DNA of 64,000 nt from Drosophila persimilis (GCF_003286085.1 NW_020825289.1:11656001-11720000), one strand, 5' to 3'; shown: positions 47,101 to 59,010, numbered from the stretch's first letter. The notes: generated by a model not told the origin, from the letters alone. Program-made: numbers and translations.

Positions 47101-50100
47101 AATGCCTGCAATGCCTATCAATTCGAGTTATGCTCGTGTGGAACGCCATTTCGAATTCTATTTTGGATTTAAATATAGATATCTATAGTATGTCAGTCAT
47201 AGAAATCTGTTTTCTGGCTCTTGTCACTCACGTATCCCCCCCCCCCCCCCCCCCTGCCGTAATTATGCATGAATCACAAGCAACGCTTGAATGGATGCGC
47301 CTCCCCCCTCCCCCCTCACAACCCCTAAAGATAACATACATTCATATATGCACATAAATTTTAGCACTCTTTCGCCGTCTTTCCCTGCTCTGCCCTTGCC
47401 CCTTGCCAGAGACGCAATGAAAATGTTGAAATGTTAAAAGTGCTCGCACGTTCCACGCCAGCACACAGAAATGTTATTTGTAATGCAAAAAACGACAACA
47501 AAAACAACAACAAAAACAACAAAAACATTGGGCAAAATAGTGGTAGTGTGTGTGTGTGTGTTTGGGGTGTATAAACAAGAAACACACACACACACACACA
47601 GTCGTAATGGAAATACAATTTAACAGCAAGGACAAGACCAAGTAGAAGACGCTGCAAAGTATGCAGCACTTTTGGCGGCTGCTGCACTTACGAGACCCTT
47701 GAGAAGGATGGCAGCTAAACTATGGAAAGCCAGTCCCCCCACAAGACAGATCCTCTGGCAGATACTTAGATTTAGATGTAAGAGTGATCTCTTCAAATTA
47801 GAGTTAGTATTTTGCCAAGAAGTTTTATGGCCGGGCGGGAAGGCGGTACGGTATCCCATAGTTCGTGTGTGACCGACAGGCCGGCAACAAATTGCTGGCA
47901 GGCCGAAAGAGCCGACTGGGAAATGTGACACCTCCTGGCCGGCTCCTGGTCCGCTTGTCAATGTCATAATTTGCCATAGTGGGTGGGGACAAGGCAGGGG
48001 GCAGAGGACGGGATTGAGATGGAGATGAAGATGACGATGACGATGGCTATGGACTAGTGCAGGAGTAGTTGGACAGACATCAATAGATGTCGAGGCGGAG
48101 GAGAATGCCCTGCTGCCCTGATGTCGATGTTGATGCTGTTTTGCCCGAGGGCGTGGTCGACAGGGTCCTTGTGCTGGTCTCGGTCACTCGTCCGGGGCCA
48201 TGACAACACTTCATATCGGCAGTGGGGCTGGAAAAGGGGTGCGGGTGGGGTTGTGGGGGCCAGCTCATGTCATGTCCTTGGCTCTGTCGAGCATTGTCAA
48301 CATTAACACAGCCCAGAGGCATAAAAGGCATATCCAATTGCAAAAAGACGCATGCCGATAACAAAGGCTCGGCAAACATTCAACTAACATTAGTGCCACG
48401 CCCCCATGCACACAAAAACACACACCCACACTCAGACCCCGACGAGGGGGAGGGGGAGGGGGAGGGGTAGGGGTAGGTGTCCTGTGGGCCTGTTCGTACT
48501 CCTGGCTCTGGTCTCTCGTTTGCTGTCTATTTTCCTTGGTCATTAAATTTGGATTTTGCGCTGTGCATATCACAAACGCTTGACTCTGCTCTTAAATACA
48601 CACACACACAGACACACACACACACATGTGCTACATCTCTTTAGTGGCCTTTTGTGCTCCTCAGCTTTTGTCCCCACTGCCCCTCCGATGTGGCTTCAAC
48701 CTGCCACCATTGTTGGCGAGGCATTTTGCATATACGCTAGAGGAGATCAAGAAGAAAAGGTAGAAGGGAAAGAAGGGCAGGTGGAAAATGTCCTGCCCCC
48801 TCTTTCAACATCAGTTTTGCTTTACCCACTCCACTCCCCACTCCCCACCCCACCTAGTGCCCCTCCACTCTGTGCTGCTTTCAGTGCCGCTCTAATGTTT
48901 TGTTTTGCGTTCGGTTTCGAGTCCTTTGTGGTTGAAGATTTGCCTTCCCCCCCCCCCCTTCCCAACATTGCATGGCAATTGCAACAGAAGCAGAACAAAA
49001 ATGGTTTTAGGGCTTAATGCTGTGGATTTGATGGGGTAAACGGGACTAGAAGGCAGCTCGTTTTAGGCCAGGGATAAGCTGCAGGAAAAGAAAAATTGTA
49101 CCCCCCCACCCATAGATGGGATTTGCGGCAAACGGATGAATGGGGGGAATGTTGGGGGAGAACTGGGGGATTGTTCAATATTGAAACTGGAGCAAATGCC
49201 ACTTAAATTGATTAAAATATCATCAGAGAATCCTTTTGCAATGCACATGTGATTGCTGTATCTAATTGCATGTTTTATTCTTTCTTTATCTTTTTAAGTA
49301 AGTTCCCGTGACCCATTAAACAGCTTTTCCAGCAAATGTAGTGCTGCCGTGTGTGCTGAAGCCTGAAGCCAATCAATTGCTCGTTTCGCACTCAAGGGGG
49401 CTCTGCACTAAACCATCAAAGTCACATCAAGACATCAAGTACTCATACACAGGGCCTATCATCATCCTAATCATCCTCCATCCACCGACAGGGCAGGCCA
49501 GGGCGGGGCAGGGCAGCGCAGGGCAGGGCAGTGTGGGCTTAGAAAAGCTCAATAAATCAGCTGGAAATTTCCAGGAAGCCCCACTATGGGGACCCCAGCA
49601 GCAATCACAAAAATAACTTTCCTTCGGGATGGTAGGATGCTAGAGGGGTGGTACTAGGGCCAAGGGGCAGGGGCAATGAGGTGGGTGTAACCCAAAAGTT
49701 GCATCGTAATTCCCACGATAATAATCATAATAAAAATCAAGCAAGCGATAAAGCATAAAACCAAATTACATACAACTCGGGCCCTTTCAGGACTTCCGAG
49801 ACGAACACTTGAGCTCCTGGCTGCCACATGCCGCATTGTTGTTGCCGCCGCCGCCGCCGCCGCCGCCGCTGCTGTACCTAGTTAGTGGTATTCTTGTTCG
49901 TGCTGCTGCTGCTGCTGCCGCTACAGCATAAAAATGAAAAAGTTTTTCCACCAAAAAAGAAAAACTTGCACATTGTCAAAAATAGAAGCAAAGAAGTGGG
50001 AAATTGCGGCCACTAAAATATGTGTAGATATAGAGAATATTTCGGTTCGGAGCAGGCCTCTGGTCAGAAATGTCGGATATTTTATGGAGCACGTAACGGA

Positions 50101-50600
50101 CATTTTTTTGGGTTATATTTCTCGCTTTTGAGAAACTTTTCCCATAATACGCGACAATGATGTGGTGGGGCTTATGGAATATCGTGCTGGGTTGGGCAAA
50201 TATCGGCACGTATTATGGCCAAAAAGATAATGCCGAGGGCGGGGGCGTATAGATCTGTAGAGTAAAGGGCGCCAGTGGCGTGAATGATTTATGCGGCGAG
50301 TGGAAAAGCTAAATTCATTAAGTTGTCAAATGCAAGTCAACACAATACAAGACTTTGACATGGACATGACATTTTCACTGCGTACAAGCCAGAGAAAAGA
50401 GAAAAGAAAATGCGGAAAAGCGAACAGCCAGAGGGATGACTGGGGGGACAGACAATGAGACAACTGCTGAGAGCAATTCGCTCATGAAAAGTCATTGAAA
50501 ACCAAATAAAATCAGGTCTAAAATTGGCACAGCAGAACCCGACCTGTCGCTGACAGATGGGAAAGAACCCAAGAAATGCAAGCTATTTATATTGTTCGTC
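44186..50600. other. smooth second intron between the TTLL and TIL genes
   Basis: The TTLL promoter should lie just right of 44185, but no TATA box is evident. The rest is non-coding with simple repeats: GGCTGT-type at 44610-44655, a C run at 47236-47254, (CA)n near 48600-48625, CCG and CTG repeats at 49845-49920. A recursive-splice-like sequence occurs at 49271-49310. No exon is supported. Confidence 0.55.
47236..47254. repeat. Poly-C homopolymer (19 nt)
   Basis: An uninterrupted C run. Confidence 0.85.
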
Positions 50601-50606
50601 TTTATT
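50601..50606 (-). terminator. Poly(A) signal of the nested TIL gene
   Basis: AATAAA on the minus strand, only ten nucleotides after the TIL stop codon. A very short 3'UTR is common in small secreted Drosophila peptides. Confidence 0.65.
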
Positions 50607-50615
50607 GAGAAACGA

Positions 50616-50944
50616 CTAGATGATCCAGCGGTGGCAATCCTTTCGATGGATACACATGCCAGTGATGTCGCGCTTCCGCACCATTCCGGGGGTACAGGCG
50701 CAGCCTCTTTTGCATTGGACGTACCTGCATTTGCGTATATAAAGTTTATCCACGCACAGCTTTTGGCAGGAGCGGACACACTTGACCATCACGTCATTGC
50801 AGACACACTCTAGACGAGGGAATGGAATGGAATGGTATCGAATGTAGACGAGAAACCTCCACTGATCTTACCAGGTAATTCCTCGGCGATGGCGGATGAT
50901 ACGAGCATTAGGTAGATGCCCACAGGCACCGAAGGGAATTTCAT
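50616..50944 (-). CDS. Secreted TIL-domain cysteine-rich peptide, two exons (88 aa)
   Basis: Exon 1 (50944-50872) starts MKFPSVPVGIYLMLVSS and forms a signal peptide, probably cut near AIA/EEL. A 62-nt intron follows (donor CCTG/GTAAGATCAG, acceptor CTCGTCTAG at 50810). Exon 2 (50809-50616) supplies the rest and ends HRWII. Mature cysteines sit at 26, 28, 35, 39, 43, 52, 57, 61, 63, 77 and 83. The last ten have the spacing of the trypsin-inhibitor-like (TIL) fold, including the diagnostic CxC (61/63) and the final Cx5C. In TIL inhibitors the reactive loop lies between the fifth and sixth cysteines, here RYVQ (53-56). Tyr-54 would suggest a chymotrypsin-like target, which is inference. Cys-26 is an extra cysteine. 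A role as a secreted protease inhibitor, for example in haemolymph or seminal fluid, is plausible but not shown. The gene is nested antisense in sm. Confidence 0.78.
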
Positions 50945-52856
50945 CTCAAAATAAGAACATTTTTCAAGGGGCCAAAGAGGGCCGCAATAGCTTCAAAAAT
51001 TGATTCGTGAAGCGGGAAATCGTTTAGTCGCGAGATACTGCTTATGCAACAAAACTGTAAAACTCATTTGCTTTGGTGTCGGCAGACCCACACCACAAAT
51101 CCTCTTAGCCGAAAACCCCGACCATATTAACTGGGAAAATGTGCAACTGCCGCCACAGGGACCATCCACCATAGACGGGAAATCCCGCCGCAAGGGGTCG
51201 TGGCTGGGGGCCGAATATTATAATTTTGCTAATTGACAGAATGGTTTTGCTAGCCAGGAGCCAGCAGCCAGCAGCCAGGGGATCAGTGCGAGGCCGAAAT
51301 CATGAAATGCAAATCCGATACTAATAACCGGTTTAACGGAGCGTATACGCAATGTGCGGTTTGCCATGTTGATTTAACGCATTTTCGTGCAGTGTAATTA
51401 ACTGCCAGCGGCACACAGAACGCATAATTAAAATTCGGATATGTACGCAGTAAATGTGGCATATGCGTGCTTGCGGGAGTGGCAAGCGGCATGCAGAAAA
51501 AGAAAGGTGCATTGTGTGTCTCCGGCTCGTGTGTCAGCCGTGGCTATGGATTCCATGGGCAGTGGACAGTGGGCAGTGGGCAGTGGGCAGTGGCAGTGGA
51601 AATGGATATGCTGCCTCAGCAGGATAGACAATGCCTGACCATCGCTGCTCATTGTTACTCGGATGTGCAGGCCCTGCCCTGCCCTGCCCGGCCATGGCCA
51701 ACGATCATCATGATTACGATGATGATGATAATGATGATGATGATGGGACATTACGGGCTTCACTAGTTGTGGTTTTAATTATGTCCAGCCCGCATTTGTA
51801 GAACAATGCGAGTGGATTTGCGGATGGAATTGAGCGGAGAGCGGGTGCACATGAGCCATGTGGCAGCTGCTGCAGCCTGCACCAGCAACTGATTGGAATA
51901 AATGATGCGAATGATTCCATTCCTCGCCCCTACCCTCCGAAAGAGAAGCCAGTGAAGAAAAAACATTTGCTTTGAATCTGAAAAACCATATCAAATGGGA
52001 GCCAGAGACGTGAAAGAAATATGGAAAACGAATGCTTATCAGAGCATATAAATTTCGTTCCATCTTGCAGGAGAATGTACATATGTATGTCCCAATCCTC
52101 CCATGAATCCTATCTGCCAGGACACCACCGCTCAGCTCTCACCTCTCACCACGGCCATTGTTTGCCTGGGAATCGTTGCCACAGGCGCAACAATAAAGCC
52201 CCGTTGAGGGGGCACACACAGAGTTCCAGTCAATCAACGTGAAGGGCTTAAACTGTCACTGTTAACCAACTAAAGAACAACCACCCACACACGGTAGTGG
52301 GGAGAAATGGCAAATGGGAAAAGTTTATGCGTATGGCTAAGCCAGGCGCCTGAAAAATTAATGCCTGCTAATAATTCAAGGGCCCGCAGGAGGCCCCACA
52401 TAAAGTGTGTGCTCGTGTTAAATAATCTAACGGACAATTAATTGAAGGTGCCATAAATATAGCGCATACGCAACGTAAATCAGCCAAGATGCCAGACAGC
52501 CAGATAGTCGGAGAGTCGGAGGAAACCCTTCAACAAAGAGTGATTATTCACGCAATTAATCTCTTGGAAACCAACCTTTTGTGCCCCACGCACAGGACAG
52601 GGCACAGGCCGCAGGACACAGGACACAGGACAACACGGTACTGCCGTCTTTTGGGCCTTGTTTTGATAATTTAAGTTCCTTTGACTATAAATAACTCCGA
52701 ATCGGGATCTTTGTCTTCATTACGTGTGATTGTCTGCCTGGTCCCCCCATCTGTGGATAACTTGCAGGCGATGGCACTCCCTACTTGCCGGAGGCGGAAG
52801 CACGCCATTCTCCAATCACATTAGCCCCCAAATGAAGCTCTCTCCCCGCCGCCGGA

Positions 52857-52892
52857 TATAAAATACCGACGAACGAGGGAGAACGTCAGTCA
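52857..52892 (+). promoter_or_regulatory. TATA/Inr core promoter
   Basis: TATAAAAT at 52857-52864 is followed, with textbook spacing of 31 nt to the A at 52888, by an initiator GTCAGTC. This combination is typical of Drosophila TATA promoters of small, tissue-specific genes. It points right, toward two overlapping small frames and an AATAAA at 53285. Confidence 0.6.
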
Positions 52893-53054
52893 GCTGACCG
52901 CAGCATTAAAGCAACATTTGTTTCGGCTTCTCTTTCGGCTTGGTGGAGGTGCAGGAAGCCAGTCAAGCAGGATACCATCAACCATCCACCCACCAACCGA
53001 CCGCAAGGGCAAGGGAAACTCTGCCGTCTGCTTCTCTCGTGAAAATTTCAAACA

Positions 53055-53213
53055 ATGCAACACAAATTGTCGGCAACCGCAGCAGCCAGCGCGGTTTACT
53101 CTCTGCGGCACCATCCACAGACAGAAACAGATCCAGAACCAGACCTAGAACCAGACCCAGAACCAGATGCAGTGCCAGTAACAGTCTCTGTTTCGGTCTC
53201 GGTCTCCGTCTGA
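53055..53213 (+). CDS. Small ORF behind the TATA promoter (52 aa)
   Basis: This is the first ATG downstream of the 52888 initiator. Residues 24-41 are acidic (DPEPDLEPDPEPD). The C-terminus is a Val-Ser repeat encoded by a GTCTCG-type microsatellite. No signal peptide or domain is evident, and translation is uncertain. Confidence 0.25.
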   Translation: MQHKLSATAAASAVYSLRHHPQTETDPEPDLEPDPEPDAVPVTVSVSVSVSV

Positions 53214-53284
53214 GGTGAAGATGGAGCTGTGCGAGTGGCTAACAATAGTTGACCAGTGCAATCTTTTTCCCTGTTTTAGCTTCA

Positions 53285-53290
53285 AATAAA
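53285..53290 (+). terminator. Poly(A) signal candidate
   Basis: AATAAA about 400 nt downstream of the 52888 initiator, in sense orientation. Confidence 0.35.
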
Positions 53291-53310
53291 AAAGCCAAGC
53301 TCCACTTTAA

Positions 53311-56060
53311 AGATCAAGTTAAAGGCCAAGACGGTCCTTTGAGCTGGAAAAAGAATTCAAGCTGAAAAGAAAATGATTCAATGGATTCCAGAAATATTCC
53401 ATTATGTCAGAAACGCATTGGAATTGTGTACAGAAATTCCTATCTCTGCAGCAATTTTCCCCGTTTTCTCGTTCAATGTCTGCAACTCTTTCCCCCGTGC
53501 CCTTGCGCCGGTGCCATGTTCGTAATCAGTTTTCAACGTGACTGTAAGACCCCCGCGGATAGAAAACGACAGGCGGGGGCGTCCCCATCCTTCCATCCTT
53601 CCATCCTTCCATCCTCCCGTTCGTAGTCATTTTTAAATGCTTCAGCATGGCATAAAATTTGCATGAATTTCTTGCATAGTTTATTTAGCGTTCGCCATTG
53701 TTGTTGTCCATTTTCCGTCCGCCCAAGCCCCAGCTCCAGTCGAGGCCAGGAAAACACGATTGGAGCGATGCACCCGCCCCGAAATGTGTGCTGAAAAATT
53801 GACGGGGATTACACCAGTACCAGTACCAGGAGCAGGAGCAGCGCCAGGACCACGACCAGGACCAGCCTCCTACTGGGGGCGCGCTAGCCTTGGCCATATT
53901 ACGGCTCAATTTCTGCGTGCGGCCACACGCAGCATACAGCCGCAACAGCGAAAAAACAAGAGTCTGACGGTGATGGTGAATGCAGAATTTATATTCATAT
54001 ATGCGGTGTGGAAATGAATCGTGGTCCTGGCAGCTCTCACCGCAGGATTCAGTCCATTGATGGCACATGGGGTGATGGGTGCGGAAAAAAGAACCAGGTG
54101 AAAGATGGTGGAGGAGGAAGATGGAGTGCCATCTACCAGTGGGCGGTGAAAGTCTGTGAGGCATGTGAACCAATTCAATAGCCTCCCTTTAATTTCTTCA
54201 GATTTATTCGTAGGCAAAGAAATTTGCATGCTTTTTACGCACATTATCATAGGCAAACAGAGAGGACCACAGGGAGCAGGAGCAGAGCAGAGCACTGTGG
54301 GTGCTGGGGGGTGCTGGGGGGTGACTGCTGCTGGCAAATGGGGTTGTAGCCTTCATCTGCAGAGAACCAATATGTCAAATTTGAAGCGCGCTTTTTCTTT
54401 GTTTTTTTTTTTGTTTGATAATATTTTTTCTATCAAATGTCAAGTGTCAAGGCCATTCCATGCCAACTACTCAGTGCCTGAGTGGCACAATATGCACTTC
54501 TACCCCCGCCCGCCCGCTCATTGGCGTCAAATTGGCTGCCATTTTGACAGGCACATTCGTCAACGATGGGTACACTCTCTGTGCAGTTGTCCAACCCGTT
54601 CCGATTGACATGTTTGCTTATCCCACACCCACACCAGCACCCACAGCCATTGAGACTCCCCATTCGACCGTCTTCCTGTCGGACATGTTTCAATAACTAT
54701 CCATCCATATTGGCTTATTCAGTTAATGCCAATAGACTGCACTTGAAGTGCATTTATTGACTTGCATGGGGATGGTATCCTTGAGCGAAATGACATGGCG
54801 TAATGGCATAAAACGCAATTAATACCCAAAGGGTAATGGGACGAGCCGTAATTGAAATCTCTGTTTACCGCATCCAGATTGAGAATTGCCCTTGCTGTAG
54901 ATTTACAGCTGGAAACCGGGGTCGGGCGGAGGGGAAATCACATATGAAATCGTATTATTGTCGATATTCTGAAACGTGAATGAGCTCTGTCCTGCTGTCT
55001 GTATGTTGTAAGCTCTTGAGTCCTGTTTCTCGTTATTCCACTTTATATGCAACGCGAATCAGAGGGCTTTCAGTTTCGCTTAATTCCGTTCGCAATCTTT
55101 GAGTGGGTGGAGGGGCCTGCTTCCGTTCACGTTTCACCCACATGTTTCATTAGCTCCAACGTCTTTCTCAGTAATTTGTGGCCTTTCAGCAATTAAAGCC
55201 GCATTGTAATTCCTTATAGAGCGACAGCCCCACCCCGTAGCATCCACGGCCCGCAGCTGGTCTCTCGTTGGAGGGGGCGTGGGTGTGGCTTGAAAATTGT
55301 TGCATACTTTTGTGCGGCGGCTTCAGCGCGGCTGCCACTTGAGGCGGCTGTGGAAAGCAGAGGCAGCTGCCACTTTAACGCGCTGAGGCCGTGCGGCGCT
55401 GCCACGCCCCGTCCATCCTTGCCGTCTTCTAGAAGCAGCCTCAACGCCACCGAAGCAGCCACCCGGCCACAGGCACACGGTCCACTCAATTAACGCAAGT
55501 CATCAGAGGGTTAAAGGGGGGAGGGAGCGGGGTGTGCCGTAGGTGTGTCTGTGTGCGTACTTCTACTTGTATTTGTCTTAACAACTCTTGCATACAATCT
55601 AAATGGCTCTGGCCTGAAAGCGGGTCCCGGGACCCGGCACCCCGGACCCCGGACCCAGGTCCTGGATCCTCGTCTGCTTACTCCTGTTTCCCCGCGACCC
55701 CTATCCCTTTTTCTATGTGTCTGTGTGTGTGTGTGTTTTTTTGCGCTGGCTCTCGCATAATTACTTTGACTCGACTTTTACGACCTTTCTATGAATTACT
55801 CAAGAAGAGTTGGGAGCACGTCGCCTGTGTGTGGCTGCCAGGATACTGGCTGTACCTTCCACTCCAGGACATCCCATCACATCTCGTATAGAAGGTCTCT
55901 CTCTCTCTCTCTCGTGGAGTGGGCGACGCAGTTTATCCTTTTTTACTGCCGGGATTGCCATCCTTTCGTTTCGCCTTCGTGCCTGGCCGTCGTTCGTCTT
56001 ATTTATTTCTTTCGCTCGTGTTTGCCTGCTAATTTCTTTGCTCTCTTTGCGTAATGGTAG
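53311..56060. other. smooth second intron, non-coding
   Basis: No exon is supported. It contains TTCCATCC-type repeats (53588-53612), CCAGTA/CCAGGA repeats (53814-53860), GACCCC-type repeats (55628-55660) and a CT tract (55894-55912). Confidence 0.5.
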
Positions 56061-56244
56061 TCGGGGGAGGAGGAGAAGGAACTTACTGGCGGAGTTACTG
56101 CCAGGCAGGAAATACCCCCGTCCCTCCCACAACCCCAGCACTTGCATAAGGTGCAGGAAGACAGTAAAAAATGCTGCCTTAGAGACGCAGGGTTGTCGAG
56201 TCTGTGGACTTTTCCTCTGCAGTAAGAAAACCCTGAATAATTGA
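56061..56244 (+). pseudogene. Possible piggyBac-type transposase C-terminal zinc-ribbon remnant
   Basis: The frame reads NLLAELLPGRKYPRPSHNPS, then CIRC, 13 residues, CRVC, GLFLC, and stops at TGA (56242-56244). A C2-type ribbon with CxxC-x13-CxxC-x4-C after a basic, proline-containing lead is the layout of piggyBac transposase C-termini. Those normally continue with a further Cys and an FxxYH-like end, which are missing here. A pyrimidine-rich stretch ending GGTAG (56060) could act as an acceptor, so a captured exon is also possible. No other transposase domain or terminal repeat is visible around it. Confidence 0.33.
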
Positions 56245-57432
56245 TGTTTTTTGTCTATATGCTGAAGGTTTTCTTTCCATTAGAGTGCCTCCATTCTCCA
56301 TTCTACATTCCCTTTCTTATCTCATGATTGGCATCGTTATTATTATTATTTTTTGTTTTAGCAATAATGGCGGAAAACAATTTCGGATATTTTTCAATTT
56401 TTCCCAACGCTATAACTGCTTAAGTTTTTTCCATTTCCCTCCAGCGCTGTAACGGCGGTCTTTTCCACCATCATCTTTTCTTATCACTTTTTAATTTCCT
56501 CTGCAATCCTTTGCAACCCTGTTATGGATACAGCGGCAGACCTCCCCCTTTACAAAGGTAAAGTCTAATGCAACATTCAGTGGCATATACACACAAAGAG
56601 CGAGAGGCGACGCAACACCTACGCGATTGCTCTGACGGCCCTCGCCCAGTCCGGGGCCACCCTCCCCGTCCGCCCTCTTGTCCGTCGCATTGTTAACCAG
56701 AATTTATGCGTTCAGCTGCTGCTCCTTCTAGCTAACGATACTTTTTCTCCCCCTTTCCCCTTTTCCCCTGTTCACTTCCTGTCCTGGCCTTCCCCAGTCC
56801 TTTTCCTTCTTCTCCTTCGGCTAGCTGTTGTTGCCATTACGTTTATAATTGTCTTGTGCAACTTCTGGCAGCTACCGATGCCACTGTGCCACCATCTCAC
56901 CCACGCACCACCAGGACGCACCGCCACCTGCCAGCAGCAGAAAGAGCAACAGCAACACCACCACATGGCGCCACCCAAGTCGTTAGGTGGCCAGAGACTT
57001 GGATCTCTCTCTCACTCTCTCGCTTTCTCGCTTTCTGTCGCTCCTTTGAGATGGGTACATGTGCCTCTCTATCTTTTGCTCTTTTTCTTTCTCTTTTGGC
57101 CCGTTTTCTGCTTACCTTTAGCTCTGTCACGTTAACGGGTTTGCTCGATGGCTGGCCTCCATTTCGGCCCGTTCGGCCCGTTCGCTCCTTTCGGTCCTTT
57201 CTGGCTCATTGGCTAACTGTTGATTTCGTTGTCATGTTGCGTGTTCTGCTCTGCCCCCACTTTCCGGCACACATTTTGCGACCCTCTGTGAGGGTATTTC
57301 CATTCCCTTGGATTTCATTTTCTCTGTCGTCTTTCCTCGAGCTCTGCTTGTTTACATTTTCATGCTCGAATTGGCTCTTGTGCTCTCGTAATTTCCATTG
57401 TCTCCCGTCCTGGCCTTCGTCTCTTCCCGATG

Positions 57433-57435
<3 letters not shown>

Positions 57436-57470
<35 letters not shown>
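57436..57470. repeat. (CTG)n trinucleotide repeat
   Basis: About eleven units, non-coding. Confidence 0.85.
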
Positions 57471-57472
<2 letters not shown>

Positions 57473-58790
57473 CCTTTTGGCCAACTTCAAACAAACACAT
57501 TAAGCGGGCTCTGACTCTGGACTTTTCTGTGTGCCACTGACAGGAGACTAGCCCCTGGTAACCTCCCCTCCGGCTCTCTGCCACAGCTCTCTTTCCTTTC
57601 TCCAGCTTCCGTTTCCCCTTCCTGCTTTCATCGCTACCTTTGTGAGACATACATTTTTGCTTTAAAATGTATCTCATGCTCTCTCTCGTGGCTGCCCCTT
57701 ACGTACCCTGGAGCAGCAGCCACTGCCTATCCCTCCTTTCATGTCGCTTTTGGTTTTGCGCTTATTTTCAATTTGAACATTTTAATGTTTGTGGTCATAA
57801 AATTTTTTTTATTGGTTGTAAAACTGAAACTGAAGAGCTGCAGTGGCAGGGGGAGAGGGAGTAGGACGGACAACGGTAGGCCGGGGGGACTGGTGGGGCG
57901 CGGTGGGTGGAGCACAATGGGCTCTTGGAAAAAATTAGCAGCCTCTTGCTGGCCCTGCCAATAGCCACTTAAGAGCCGCGTTAAGGTGCGATAAGAGATG
58001 CTGCCACTTACAGAATATTTGTCCCCAAATTGCTTACCAGAATCTGTATATCAATGTCTGGCATTTTCGAGATAATTCTGGGGGAGTTTGCCAAGTTTTT
58101 GCCTTTGTAATTGAATCGGAAAAGTGAATAAAAATTCTACTGAGCGGAAGATAATTTCTATCGGCTCAAATTCGCAGATTTGTCTGCCATTAGCATTCCA
58201 TTTAATTGGGCCATCCATGGGCTCCTCAATGACTCTATGCCATTCTCAATTTCACAGTTTGACGCCCTCTCACGCCCACAAAACAAACCACTTTCCGGCC
58301 AACTCGAGAGTTTCCCTGGTTTTCCTTTTGGTGCGCCTCAATTAAATGTTAATGGCAATATTTTATTGCCAACACTCGGCCCCATCTCAGTCTCTGCATC
58401 TTTGAGAGCCTCATTTACATTTTGCCCACATTTTCAGCTACATAGCAGAGGCAGAAGAAGCAGCCAACAGCCGCCACTGCCACAGCCACTGCCACCGGAA
58501 GTGTCTTAACAGCTCGCCTCTGTCTCGGCTATTTTCCTTTTCGTCTTTTAATATTCACCAAAACAACAACAAAAGAAAAAACAATGTGGTTGCATGCATC
58601 GTACGGTCACTTTCACATGCATTTTCTCTATGCACTTTTATACCCTCTCAAAGGAATTCACACGGATTACTCGTATGATTTTGGATAGAAAAGGAGGCTC
58701 ATTCGATTTCATACATTAAATATAGTATGTACCTAGATATATGTATTCCTGATCTTACATCTTACATCTTAGTTACATCCGATATTCAAA

Positions 58791-59010
58791 GAGTATAGGG
58801 GTAGGGGGAAGTGGATGGGTGTAACACCCAGAAGGGAGCGTCTCCGACCATATAAAGTTTATATATTCTTTATCATAATCAATAGCCGAGTCAATATAGC
58901 CATGTCTGTCTGTCCGTCCCGATGGGCGCCTAGATCTCAGAGACTAAAGGAGTTAGAGCAACCGAATTTTGTATCCAGACTCCTGTGATATCGCTATGAC
59001 CATGCTACCC
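58791..59010. mobile_element. Dispersed Drosophila repeat fragment
   Basis: It contains GTAACACCCAGAAGGGAGCG, CCGACCATATAAAGTTTATA, AATAGCCGAGTCAATATAGC, CATGTCTGTCTGTCCGTCC and GATCTCAGAGACTAAAGGAG. I recall this ordered set of motifs from a very common degenerate repeat of Drosophila non-coding DNA. It carries no coding capacity. Boundaries are approximate. Confidence 0.5.

Larger units (their letters stand above)
52888..53310 (+). other. Putative small nested transcript of unknown product
   Basis: The transcript would run from the Inr at 52888 to beyond AATAAA (53285-53290). Two frames compete. The first ATG-initiated one (53055-53213) encodes 52 residues, MQHKLSATAAASAVYSLRHH, then an acidic Asp-Pro-Glu repeat and a Val-Ser repeat tail. 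The other is open from above the TSS to TAG at 53146-53148. It has no ATG but contains NSAVCFSRENFKQCNTNCRQ and ARFTLCGTI, resembling a small secreted Cys-containing peptide. It also has TTG TTT CGG CTT CTC TTT where a signal-peptide ATG might once have been (52918). The locus may be a young gene or one that lost its start codon. No family is recognised. Confidence 0.35.

Noticed and set aside
51000-51236. Frame with an Ig-like VKLICFGVGRPTPQI segment
   Set aside because: There is no ATG start, no second Ig cysteine, no tryptophan at the expected spacing, and it overlaps the region upstream of the TIL gene. Probably chance.
53195-53222. CTCCGTCTGAG/GTGAAG as a second ratchet site
   Set aside because: The donor half (GTGAAG) is weak and the pyrimidine tract is a purine-interrupted microsatellite.
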